A stretch of 64,000 nucleotides of DNA, taken from positions 372,001-436,000 of the forward strand of contig NZ_JAEMNW010000004.1 in NCBI RefSeq assembly GCF_016481275.1. The letters run 5' to 3'. A model generated the notes under the pieces. The model saw only the letters and a list, made by a program, of their open reading frames with translations, did no database searches and had not been told where the DNA came from. Numbering within the stretch: position 1 is the stretch's first letter; each line of letters opens with the position of its first letter. Shown in pieces: positions 46,089 to 53,918 of the stretch. Position numbers and translations under genes: made by a program. The stretch comes from Antrihabitans auranticaus. GTDB lineage: Bacteria > Actinomycetota > Actinomycetes > Mycobacteriales > Mycobacteriaceae.

Positions 46089-46103
46089 TACCGTTATATG
46101 GCA
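46089..46103. promoter_or_regulatory. IclR-type operator O3 (iclR promoter)
   Basis: TACCGTTATATGGCA, two mismatches from O2. It lies 22 bases upstream of the iclR start, consistent with autoregulation. Confidence 0.65.
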
Positions 46104-46252
46104 CAGTAGCGCAGTTGGCATCGAAAAGGCGTAACAGGTCGTATATTTCGAAAAGTTGCTGCATGCAAGCGTTCTTCCGACGAAAATCGCTGTGTCTCTT
46201 GACACATTCCGGGCGGGTCTGTGACGATTACGTATCAACAAAATATCAATCG

Positions 46253-46267
46253 TGCCGCTATATGGAC
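46253..46267. promoter_or_regulatory. IclR-type operator O4
   Basis: TGCCGCTATATGGAC: the first 13 bases equal O2 exactly. It lies 16 bases upstream of the second SCP2-like gene. Confidence 0.65.
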
Positions 46268-46283
46268 CAAAGATGGAGACCTA

Positions 46284-46676
46284 ATGGAAATCGACGCGGA
46301 GCTCTTGCGAAACGCGCTGAACAATGACCCGGAGTTCCGGATTCACGCACGATATTGGAATGTTCAGTTCCGCATCGTGACTGACGAGCAGAGCCTGCTG
46401 GTAAAGCTCATCGAGGGCAACGTCGTTGCCGTCGACCCCGGGGTAACGCCTTTCGACGGCTGGGACTTCCAGCTTGCGGGGACCGACGAGCAGTGGGCAG
46501 CGCTGCTCGCTCCGGTGCCGCCGCCGTTCTTCCAGGACTACTACTGCGCGATGCTGTATCACGGCTTCCGGATCGAAGGAAATATGAAGATGATCATGGC
46601 CTACTACCCGGCGATCCGTCGGACCCGAGAAGTCCTGTGCCAGATCGCCGACGGCGTTCGGTCGGTGGCGGCATGA
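46284..46676 (+). CDS. SCP2-like small protein, copy 2
   Basis: A 130-residue paralog of the protein at 36441-36839, sharing VDPGVTPFD, QLAGTDEQWAALLAPVPPPF and YHGFRIEGNMKMIMAYYPAI. It should bind a hydrophobic ligand if it has the SCP2 fold. The start at ATG 46284 is preferred: GGAG lies upstream, and an earlier in-frame start would overlap operator O4. Its stop overlaps the hydrolase ATG (ATGA), as in copy 1. It is divergent from iclR. Confidence 0.75.
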   Translation: MEIDAELLRNALNNDPEFRIHARYWNVQFRIVTDEQSLLVKLIEGNVVAVDPGVTPFDGWDFQLAGTDEQWAALLAPVPPPFFQDYYCAMLYHGFRIEGNMKMIMAYYPAIRRTREVLCQIADGVRSVAA

Positions 46677-47551
46677 GCAGGTACGCAGACATCACGGGCC
46701 GCTATCTGTACCTCACCGTGCAAGGTGTCGAATACCGGGTATACGTCGAAGAATCGGGAACTGGTGTTCCAGTAGTACTGCAGCACACCGCCGGGTGCGA
46801 CAACCGGCAGTGGCGCCACCTGCTCGAATCCCCTGAGATCACAGAAGAATTCAGGCTTATCGCACCGGACCTGCCTTTCCATGGCAAGTCAGTCCCTCCG
46901 ACCTCCGTGGACTGGTGGAACCAGAATTACACCCTGACTCAGGACTTCCTCATCGCATTCCATCTCGAACTCGCCGACGCACTGCAGTTGGATCGCCCGA
47001 TTTTTGTTGGTTGTTCCATGGGCGGTCACCTGGGAGCGGACCTTGCGTTGAGTCACCCCGAGCGGTACCGCGCAGTGGTGTGTGTCGAGGCTGCGCTGCA
47101 CTCACACGGGATGGAGCGGATCCTGCCCTACCTGTATCACCCCGAGGTGGGCAACGACACCAAGTTCGGCATGATGTACACGTTCTGCGCCCCGACAAGC
47201 CCCGAGGAGTGCAAACGCGAGACCGCCTGGATCTACAGTCAGGGAGCGCCGTCGGTCTTCAAGGGCGACCTCGAGTACTACTTCATTGAGCACGACCTCA
47301 CCGAAACGGCCCGGAACATCGACACGGCACAGATCGCTGTATGGATCCTCAGCGCTGAATACGACTGGACGGCCCCGCCGGCAGTCGGTGCCCTCCTCGC
47401 TGCGGAAATCGAGGGTTCGCACTTCGTGGAAATGCAAGGCGTAGGCCACTTTCCGATGTCGGAGAACCCCGACGTCTTCAAGGGTTTCCTCCAGCCGATC
47501 CTGCGAGAGGCCGCATCTTTGGAGCACTTGACTTTGGCTGCCAGGCATTGA
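46673..47551 (+). CDS. Alpha/beta hydrolase, copy 2
   Basis: A 292-residue paralog of the hydrolase at 35590-36444, with the same N-terminal GRYLYLTVQGVEYRVY and TAGCDNRQWRHLLE blocks. The nucleophile elbow is VGCSMGGH with Ser near 115; the acid region is LSAEYDWTAPP; the His is in QGVGHFPMSENPDV. It is cytosolic. Clear divergence between the copies suggests an old duplication, perhaps with different substrate preference. It is coupled to the SCP2-like gene and probably under IclR control through O4. Confidence 0.92.
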   Translation: MSRYADITGRYLYLTVQGVEYRVYVEESGTGVPVVLQHTAGCDNRQWRHLLESPEITEEFRLIAPDLPFHGKSVPPTSVDWWNQNYTLTQDFLIAFHLELADALQLDRPIFVGCSMGGHLGADLALSHPERYRAVVCVEAALHSHGMERILPYLYHPEVGNDTKFGMMYTFCAPTSPEECKRETAWIYSQGAPSVFKGDLEYYFIEHDLTETARNIDTAQIAVWILSAEYDWTAPPAVGALLAAEIEGSHFVEMQGVGHFPMSENPDVFKGFLQPILREAASLEHLTLAARH

Positions 47552-48109
47552 GGTCGGTGCATCGTCCGCCGTCGCGGCCGCTACGCGACCGTGGGCAGGC
47601 GCGGCCTACGGGCACGTCCACTCGCCGGCGAACTCGGTACCTCCGTTTGGGCGGCGTTGCGGGTGCGGGCAGGTAATGGTGTTGCAATCCTGGTTGTGGT
47701 CGACGTAGGCCGAGCGATTCGATTCAGCGATCGAGGGTTTGAAGTGTTTATGGTGCAGTGGTTTTCGGTGTCCCGTGCGACACACTAGGCTGCGCGGTTG
47801 CGATGGGCGGCTGCGGTTGTCGACCGGCCGGAGTCGTCGGGTCGGAATATTCGCCGAAGTGGCTGACGGGGACCTATGTCTCTGAGTCGGCCGCAGAGCT
47901 ATCGAACGACTTGATCGAGGATTCAGGGTGGTCAACTAGCGTTGGGTCGTAAGTGCGAATTCGGGTGCTTTTCGTTTCACCAATGTATTTCATTTTTTTA
48001 TCCACGTTCAGCTGTAGCGCCTGCTCCGGGTCGCGGGCTGAGCAGGGCGGCCGCTCGGACGATCACTACGCGGTCGGTTCCCTCGTCGATCTGGGGGATA
48101 CGTGCGGTG
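47552..48109. other. Gene-free DNA right of the catabolic cluster
   Basis: About 560 bases without a supported gene; short ORFs look random. It contains a partial copy of the CACCAATGTATTT repeat. Confidence 0.4.
47974..47990 (+). repeat. Partial copy 3 of the CACCAATGTATTT repeat
   Basis: GTTTCACCAATGTATTT: the 15 bases TTCACCAATGTATTT are identical to copy 1. Confidence 0.35.
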
Positions 48110-48937
48110 CTAACTGCTCTTCTTCGGCCGCTCAGTGGCGTTGCGTATCCCGGCCCGGGACAGCGTCGCCATAACGACCAGGGGAAACAGCAAGAACACC
48201 GAGAGGATCGACAGCACCGCCGAGACGTTGCCGTAGCTGCCGCCGCTCCCGACATTGCCGAAGTAGCCGAAGTACACAAAGCAGGCGACCACGACGACAA
48301 ATGCGCGGCGAAGCAGGTCACTGCCACTGGACTGGGCCAGCACGCTCGGCAGCAGACGGCTGAAGAGGTCCCAGCCGACCCAAATCGAGGGCACAGTAAC
48401 GAACGGCAGCAATGTCCAGGTCGAGATGCCGAGACCCTGGGCCGCGTTCGCCATGTCGTAACGTGTCGTGATGGTGCGCACGGGCGCATAAGCCCAGAGA
48501 TCGCCGGCCGACATCACGGCCACCCAGAACAGGAACATCGTGCCGGCTGACCGCATTCGCGATGCTCGACTCCGCAAAACCAGGGCGCAGACAACGTAGA
48601 CAAGCAGCATGCTTGTGATGCCCGCCAACGCGATCACCGACACGTCCACCCGATGTCCGGCGCGGAATATCGACTCATAATCGACGTTCTCGTCCATCTC
48701 ACCCTGCAGCAGTACGTTTGGCAGGTTGAGACGGCCATAAGTGATAGCCAGCGGATTTGACTTGAAGCCGAGAATCCATGCCATCGCGGAGTGCGCCCAC
48801 TCATGCAGAAACAGGACGATCGCATGGGCAATCAACAGGGCGGCAGTTGTCAGGGCCGCAAACGAAAGGTCGCGGCGGAGCACCGCGGTACTGACGAGCG
48901 TGGTGGATGCACCCTCATCCGAAGGGATTTGATCCAT
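48110..48937 (-). CDS. M50-like membrane metalloprotease-type protein
   Basis: A 275-residue membrane protein with about six hydrophobic segments. LFLHEWAHSAMAWILGFKSN near residue 44 places an HExxH zinc motif (HEWAH) inside or next to the first membrane helix, as in site-2-protease-like M50 proteins. I do not see a clear second metal motif (NxxPxxxLDG type), so protease activity is uncertain. The ATG at 48937 is preferred over the GTG at 48946. It has no operon partner; an IS3 remnant lies just upstream. Confidence 0.7.
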   Translation of the reverse strand: MDQIPSDEGASTTLVSTAVLRRDLSFAALTTAALLIAHAIVLFLHEWAHSAMAWILGFKSNPLAITYGRLNLPNVLLQGEMDENVDYESIFRAGHRVDVSVIALAGITSMLLVYVVCALVLRSRASRMRSAGTMFLFWVAVMSAGDLWAYAPVRTITTRYDMANAAQGLGISTWTLLPFVTVPSIWVGWDLFSRLLPSVLAQSSGSDLLRRAFVVVVACFVYFGYFGNVGSGGSYGNVSAVLSILSVFLLFPLVVMATLSRAGIRNATERPKKSS

Positions 48938-49044
48938 GCAGGTCACATTACTGCGCTAGGGGTAACCATCGGTGCGGCATCGTCGACGGAACCGCCCCAG
49001 AAATGTTCGGCAACCATGGGAAATCCGGGTAGACGTTGCCGTGT

Positions 49045-49245
49045 GCCGTCAGTCGACGGCGCGCCGCCGTGCCCTCGGCGGCGGCTTCCCAGGAGTAGAA
49101 CGACGAGCGCGCCACCTCAAAGGCCTTACATAACCGCGTCACCTCGAAGGCGTTCTGGTGGTCTGCGACGAACTGGAAGCGGTCAACAGCGCGTCTCCCG
49201 GCGAGATATTTGGCTGCCGAACGCAATATGTCTCGTTCGGTGGTG
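49045..49245 (-). mobile_element. IS3-family transposase remnant
   Basis: The minus-strand reading ERDILRSAAKYLAG (end of OrfA) followed directly by DRFQFVADHQNAFEVTRLCK and AFEVARSSFYSWEAAAEG (start of OrfB) identifies an IS3-family element. Only about 65 residues remain, and the catalytic DDE core is missing. Confidence 0.85.
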
Positions 49246-49261
49246 AAGGTTCGAAGTGCGA

Positions 49262-49705
49262 TCAGTTGACCCGCTGCATCGACACATTACCTTCCCAGGA
49301 TCCCAGTTTGCCGACGTTGCAACCGCCCTCGACGCCGAAGGCGGTGAGTTTGACGAGGTGGTTGCCGGCGGTGGCGGGGACGAAGATCGCACCCGTGCTC
49401 TCACCCGGGCCGACCTGGACTTCTTTGATTGTTGGTCCGTCGACGGAGAGGCGCACGATGATGTCGGAGCAGTGTCCGGGGTCGGCGACGAACTCGACGA
49501 ACATGTTCGGGTACTGCTCCGTGGTGGTGAACGACTGCCGTTCGATGCCGTTGCAGAACTGGCCGCCCTGTGTGCACAGTTGGACGACGTGGACGGTCGT
49601 AAGATCGGTTGCTGCCGATGCCGGGTTGGCAAAGGCGAGCAGGGCAAGTGCGGTGGTGGCGGTGCCGGTGATGCCACGACGAAGACGGGTGCGGAATGTG
49701 CTCAT
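49262..49705 (-). CDS. Small secreted protein
   Basis: A 147-residue protein with a Sec signal peptide: a charged start (MSTFRTRLRRG), a hydrophobic core, and the cleavage motif ANPASAA near 32. The mature part has four Cys residues (LCTQGGQFC, GHC, GGC), which could form two disulfides outside the cell. Segments such as GPTIKEVQVGPGESTGAIFV suggest a beta-sandwich. I recognise no named family. It is a single gene. Confidence 0.75.
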   Translation of the reverse strand: MSTFRTRLRRGITGTATTALALLAFANPASAATDLTTVHVVQLCTQGGQFCNGIERQSFTTTEQYPNMFVEFVADPGHCSDIIVRLSVDGPTIKEVQVGPGESTGAIFVPATAGNHLVKLTAFGVEGGCNVGKLGSWEGNVSMQRVN

Positions 49706-50265
49706 GGGATGTCCCTAGGGCTGGATGGTGGAATTTCTTGTGTCTCAATAAGTTTCCACGCAACGAGGCTCTTGATTCAATGCCCCCTACAGGGTGCGGA
49801 TCGGCCACCCCTGTGCTTGTTATTTAGCGAAAATGGTTGTGATACAACGAGTTAGAACAGATTTCCAGTGTCGTGAGGGGTGCGGCAAGTGTCGGCGCGG
49901 ACACGGAGCGAACGTCGGCGCCCCGACACTTCGAGGGCCGAATGGGAGCGCTTTGGGTGCTCGAGCGGGTATCTGGGCGGAGCCGTCTCGTTCGAGGTGG
50001 CGGCGAAGGTGCTCCGAGACGATCGTGATCGTCGTTGATGCGAGTGTCGTTGCTTGGCGACGACGGCGATGACGGCGATGACGGTGCTACGGCGCGGGTG
50101 CGTTTACAGGGGGAGTCCTTGGTCGCACGGCTGACATTCGGAGTTCGGGTTCAAGTCGCGGCCGCGTACGTGAACAGCACTTCCGTGTCATCGACGGTGA
50201 GGTCCAGATTGTCGAGCAGCTCCGGTACCGCCGCGTTGTCGACGGCACGTTTGGTTCGAGATTGC
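49706..50265. other. Non-coding or decayed DNA before the truncated dehydrogenase
   Basis: About 560 bases. It includes a GATGACGGC-type triplet-rich tract near 50058-50090. I support no gene here. Confidence 0.4.
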
Positions 50266-51069
50266 GCTTGCGGCTACGGTATCGCCCTCACCGAGCCTGG
50301 CTCGGGCTCGGATGCGGGTGGTCTTCGCACCGCGGCGAAGCCGGTTCCCGGCGGCTGGGTGCTCAATGGCGAGAAGACCGCGATCTCGTTTGCGATGAAC
50401 GCAACCGTCGCGCTCGTTTACGCCCGCGAAGCCGGCACCACGCGCGCCTCGGGCGTGAGTTGTTTTGTGGTTCCGCTCGATTCCGACGGTGTGTCGGTCA
50501 GCCACATGATGGGAATGGGCTGCCTGCCCTTGGGGTGGGGATCGATCCATTTCGACAACGTCTTCGTTCCGCACAGCCACCTCATCGGCGAGGAAGGCCA
50601 TGGGTTCCGAACTGTGATGAACCACTTCGACTTTAGCCGAGCGGCACTTGGCTTGCTCTGCCTGGGAGCCGCGAAACAGAGTCTCGAGGAAGCGGCTGTG
50701 TATGCGCAGCAACGCGAAACGTTCGGACGCCCGATCGCCGAGAACCAAGGGATCTCGTTCCAGCTTGCCGAGCACGCAACCTACATCGAGGGCGCGCGCT
50801 GGACCTGCTACCGGGCATTGTGGCTTCGCGAGACCGGTCAGCCGCACACCGCTCTGGCGTCGATGAGCAAGTGGTGGGCCCCGGTTGTTGCGAAGAATGC
50901 GATCGAGTCGTCGATGCGGATCCACGGAAACCTCGGCTACTCAACCGAATTCCCGATCCAGCAGCGGTTCCGCGACGTCATGGCCTACCTATCGGCAGAC
51001 GGCACGTCCGAAATTCAGAAGCACGTCATCGCAAGGGACATCTTCGCGAGAGGGACGGTGTCGTTGTGA
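50266..51069 (+). pseudogene. 5'-truncated acyl-CoA dehydrogenase
   Basis: From CGYGIALTEPGSGSDAGGLR onward the sequence is a normal acyl-CoA dehydrogenase: LNGEKTAISFAMN, QQRETFGRPIAENQGISFQL, MRIHGNLGYSTEFPIQQRFR and YLSADGTSEIQKHVIARDIF. The N-terminal ~115 residues are missing, and the in-frame DNA before 50266 codes for unrelated low-complexity sequence. In the last motif the usual catalytic Glu of FEGTSE is Ala or Asp (SADGTSE). Probably a broken gene, although the frame is open from 50035. Confidence 0.75.
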
Positions 51070-51863
51070 CCGCGTCGGATATCGGCCTTCCTCCGCCGAA
51101 GGCGTTGGGGGACAGTGGCGCGTTGATCGTGGGCGGGACAGCTGGCATCGGCCTGGCCTCCGCCGAACAACTCGCCGCAGCTGGAGTACCGCGCATCGTC
51201 CTCGTCGGGCGAAATGTCCAGCGCGGCGAGGACGCGCGGGCGCTCGTTGCCCGCCACGGCGCACAGGTCACGTTCATTGCCGGGAACGCTATAGATGCAT
51301 TGTCCGCCAGAAGAATTGCCGAGGAGGCCGAGAATGTTCTCGGTGGGATCGACATACTGATGTACACCACAGCCCCCGAGGTTCGGCCGGAATTGTTCGC
51401 CGACATCCCGACTGAAGACATCGCTCGGATCTACACGCACCTGGCCTTGCCGTCGATGCATATGGCGAGCGAAGTGCTGCCGCTAATGCGTACGCGTCGA
51501 TCGGGTGTGATCGTCAATGTCGCATCCGATGCGGCCAAGACTGCGACGCCAGGCGAATCGGTGATCGGTGCTGCCAAAGCCGGCATCGTGATGTTCGCGA
51601 GGGTGCTCGCCATCGAGGGGAAGCGCGACGGCATCCGGGCGAATGTCCTCACGCCGTCGCTCGTCCACGACACCGGATCGACCGACCGCATCACCAGCGA
51701 TGGATTCAGCAAGAGGCTGTTCGCGAAGGCTGCTCAGCAGGCTCATCTCGGGGTGCCTGTGCCCGACGATCTGGCTGCGCTCGTTGTATTTCTGTACAGC
51801 CCTGCTGCCGGTCGGATCACCGGACAGGCGATCAGTATCAACGGCGGCATCTCGGCGGCCTGA
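51066..51863 (+). CDS. SDR-family protein lacking the catalytic Tyr
   Basis: A 265-residue short-chain dehydrogenase fold. GGTAGIGLASAEQLAAAG near 24 is the cofactor motif, VNVASDAAKTATPG holds the catalytic Ser region, and ITGQAISINGGISAA is the C-terminus. The YxxxK motif is replaced by IGAAK, so the catalytic Tyr is absent and the Lys retained. GTG at 51066 overlaps the stop of the truncated dehydrogenase. It may be inactive, use another mechanism, or act as a binding protein. Confidence 0.85.
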   Translation: MTASDIGLPPPKALGDSGALIVGGTAGIGLASAEQLAAAGVPRIVLVGRNVQRGEDARALVARHGAQVTFIAGNAIDALSARRIAEEAENVLGGIDILMYTTAPEVRPELFADIPTEDIARIYTHLALPSMHMASEVLPLMRTRRSGVIVNVASDAAKTATPGESVIGAAKAGIVMFARVLAIEGKRDGIRANVLTPSLVHDTGSTDRITSDGFSKRLFAKAAQQAHLGVPVPDDLAALVVFLYSPAAGRITGQAISINGGISAA

Positions 51864-51942
51864 GACTTTCTTTCACGATCCGCCGACTTACGGCCTCATG
51901 GTAGGACCGAAGCGCGCACGAGTACGCGCTCGCGGCAAGGAT

Positions 51943-52260
51943 TCACCGGTAGTAGATGTCCAGTGACTGAACTAGCCCGTCCTCGACGATGAAGACGTCG
52001 ACGGCGTGGCGCGTTTCGCCCGTCGGACTGGTCGCCTTGAATTGGACGATCTGTGCGCTCCCATCGGCAAACTGATTCTCGATCTCGTGGGCGGATGGGC
52101 CGCCGAGCCACAGGTTTCGATAGAACTCGGCGATCTGACCGGTGCCGCGGTAGAAGCCATCTCGCTGTGTCAGAGTCGCAGTCGGCGCGAAGAGGGCAGT
52201 CAGGGCATCGATGTCGGCACGGTTGACGGCGTCGATGTACTTGTCGACAAGCACGGTCAT
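51943..52260 (-). CDS. SnoaL/NTF2-like protein
   Basis: A 105-residue cone-shaped alpha+beta barrel protein. VDKYIDAVNRADIDALTALF and APTATLTQRDGFYRGTGQIA are the typical helix and loop of SnoaL-like polyketide-cyclase/isomerase folds, and the C-terminal strand is DVFIVEDGLVQSLDIYYR. The ATG at 52260 fits family length. It is a single gene; no substrate can be inferred. Confidence 0.82.
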   Translation of the reverse strand: MTVLVDKYIDAVNRADIDALTALFAPTATLTQRDGFYRGTGQIAEFYRNLWLGGPSAHEIENQFADGSAQIVQFKATSPTGETRHAVDVFIVEDGLVQSLDIYYR

Positions 52261-52373
52261 GGCGAAGAACGATAGCCCGTGGCGCCGCGATGGTCTAGCG
52301 TCCCACATCGGCACCCATGCGCCGATGGCCTTCGGCGCGTTCCCGATCTCGTGTGCGTGTGTACGTTGAAACC

Positions 52374-52829
52374 ATGACCTCCCTTCGAAATTCGGTCCTG
52401 GCGAGCGGTCTGGCAGTTGCCGGGTTGTTCGCCGCTACGGGTCCTGCGGCAGCAGATCAAACGCAGGACAGGTGGGTCAATCTTCGTGACACCGTTACTG
52501 TCGCGGACGGGATTGCCTGCGCCGGCCGAATAGGTGGAGTCACAGTCGCGACGGACAGCCTGCCCGGAAAGCTCTACATCCGCCTCAATGCCACCTTCGT
52601 CGGAATTTCGGCCCCGCCCGGGGTCGTGTGTTCGGTGCCGGCCACCGTCGCGTGGCGAAACCTCGAGACCGGTGCGACGGGGTCCTGGACTGCTGTTGCC
52701 TCGGGCAGCCCTATCGACTTTCCGGCGGAGCCGAATACTCATCTGCAAACGGGCTCGGGGCGGGTCGAACTCACTCTGACGACGACTCGTCCGCACATCC
52801 CGAGCGTGACGGCCGTCGACGTCTACTAG
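52374..52829 (+). CDS. Secreted protein of unknown function
   Basis: A 151-residue protein with a Sec signal (MTSLRNSVLASGLAVAGLFA; cleavage near GPAAADQ). The mature part is about 120 residues with two Cys and a beta-rich pattern (KLYIRLNATFVGISAP; VAWRNLETGATGSW). It resembles small exported actinobacterial proteins without a named family. It is divergent from the SnoaL-like gene. Confidence 0.72.
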   Translation: MTSLRNSVLASGLAVAGLFAATGPAAADQTQDRWVNLRDTVTVADGIACAGRIGGVTVATDSLPGKLYIRLNATFVGISAPPGVVCSVPATVAWRNLETGATGSWTAVASGSPIDFPAEPNTHLQTGSGRVELTLTTTRPHIPSVTAVDVY

Positions 52830-53048
52830 CTGGACAGAAACGCGCGCTCGTCCTTGACTAGCAACCAATCACTATGGCGGACACTGCATGTCACCGCACC
52901 GATAAACCGGTGGGTGACGGAGTCGGTTACAACGTGTCGGTATTTGTATTCGACCCCATGGGACGAGTCACAGTTCCTGCCGGACTCGTAACGATCAAAC
53001 CCCCTGCTTTCCCCTGAGGCGTGCCGGAGGCGGCCGCGAGGACGCTCA

Positions 53049-53900
53049 TCAGCGTGGTTGGGACCATCCCGAGGGGGAGGCTTGGGCGATTGCGTCGGGG
53101 ATGGTGGTGCCGCGGAATCCGATGCGGTCGATGATGGGCCGGACGAGGCCCGGGATCCGTGCGACGAGTGCGTTTCGGCGGGTGGGTACGACCAGATCTG
53201 CTCGGCGTTCGACGCCGGACACAACGGAGTTGACGACGGTGTCGAGCGGAATCGTCTTCCACAGGCCGTTCCTGTTCCCGCCCCACAGTCTGGTGGCGGC
53301 GGGGTCGGCGTGGACGTCGTCCATCATCGGGGTCTGGAAGAACGTGGGGTGCACGCTGCCTACGCCGACGCCGTAGTGGCGAACCTCGAGGCGGAAGGCG
53401 TCACACAGCGCCCAGGCCCCGGCCTTGCTGGCCACATAGGGACCATTGAGCGGTGAGTGGACGAAGGCCGCCATCGAGGAGACGGCCAGCATGTAACCGC
53501 CAGTCTGTTTGACGTGGGGTAGACCCGTACGGAACGTCCGCCACACCCCGTTGAGATTGATGTCGATGATGCGCTCGAACGCCTCGGGGTCCATGGTCTC
53601 TATGGGTGCCACCGCGCCGATGCCGGCGTTGGCGATGACGACGTCGATGCGGCCGAAATGTTCGGCCGCGGCATCGACCGCAGCGCGAAGGCTGTCGAGG
53701 TCGCGGACGTCAGCGGCCCAGCCTCGTGCGACCGTCTCGGGTCCGAGGTCGGCGGCCTGCCGCTGGGCCAGGTCGGCGTCGAGGTCGAGCAGGGCGAGGT
53801 TTGCGCCGCGCCGGCGCAGTGCACGGGCGACAGCCGTACCGAGGCCACCCGTGGAGCCGGTGATGAGGACGGTGCGTCCGTCGAGTTCGTATTTAGGCAT
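53049..53900 (-). CDS. Short-chain dehydrogenase/reductase
   Basis: A 283-residue classical SDR. Cofactor motif TGSTGGLGTAVARAL at 14-28, Asp-containing LALLDLDADLAQR (suggesting NAD(H)), VIANAGIGAV, catalytic AVSSMAAF Ser and YVASK Tyr/Lys. The longer C-terminus (VPTRRNALVARIPGLVRPII) recalls membrane-associated SDRs. It lies 18 bases downstream of the alpha/beta hydrolase gene in the same operon, opposite a TetR gene. Confidence 0.92.
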   Translation of the reverse strand: MPKYELDGRTVLITGSTGGLGTAVARALRRRGANLALLDLDADLAQRQAADLGPETVARGWAADVRDLDSLRAAVDAAAEHFGRIDVVIANAGIGAVAPIETMDPEAFERIIDINLNGVWRTFRTGLPHVKQTGGYMLAVSSMAAFVHSPLNGPYVASKAGAWALCDAFRLEVRHYGVGVGSVHPTFFQTPMMDDVHADPAATRLWGGNRNGLWKTIPLDTVVNSVVSGVERRADLVVPTRRNALVARIPGLVRPIIDRIGFRGTTIPDAIAQASPSGWSQPR

Positions 53901-53918
53901 GGGGACTCCTGTGATGTT

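Noticed and set aside
50040-50095. Short GATGACGGC-type tandem tract as a CRISPR or VNTR
   Set aside because: Only two or three imperfect units, no spacers; low-complexity DNA.
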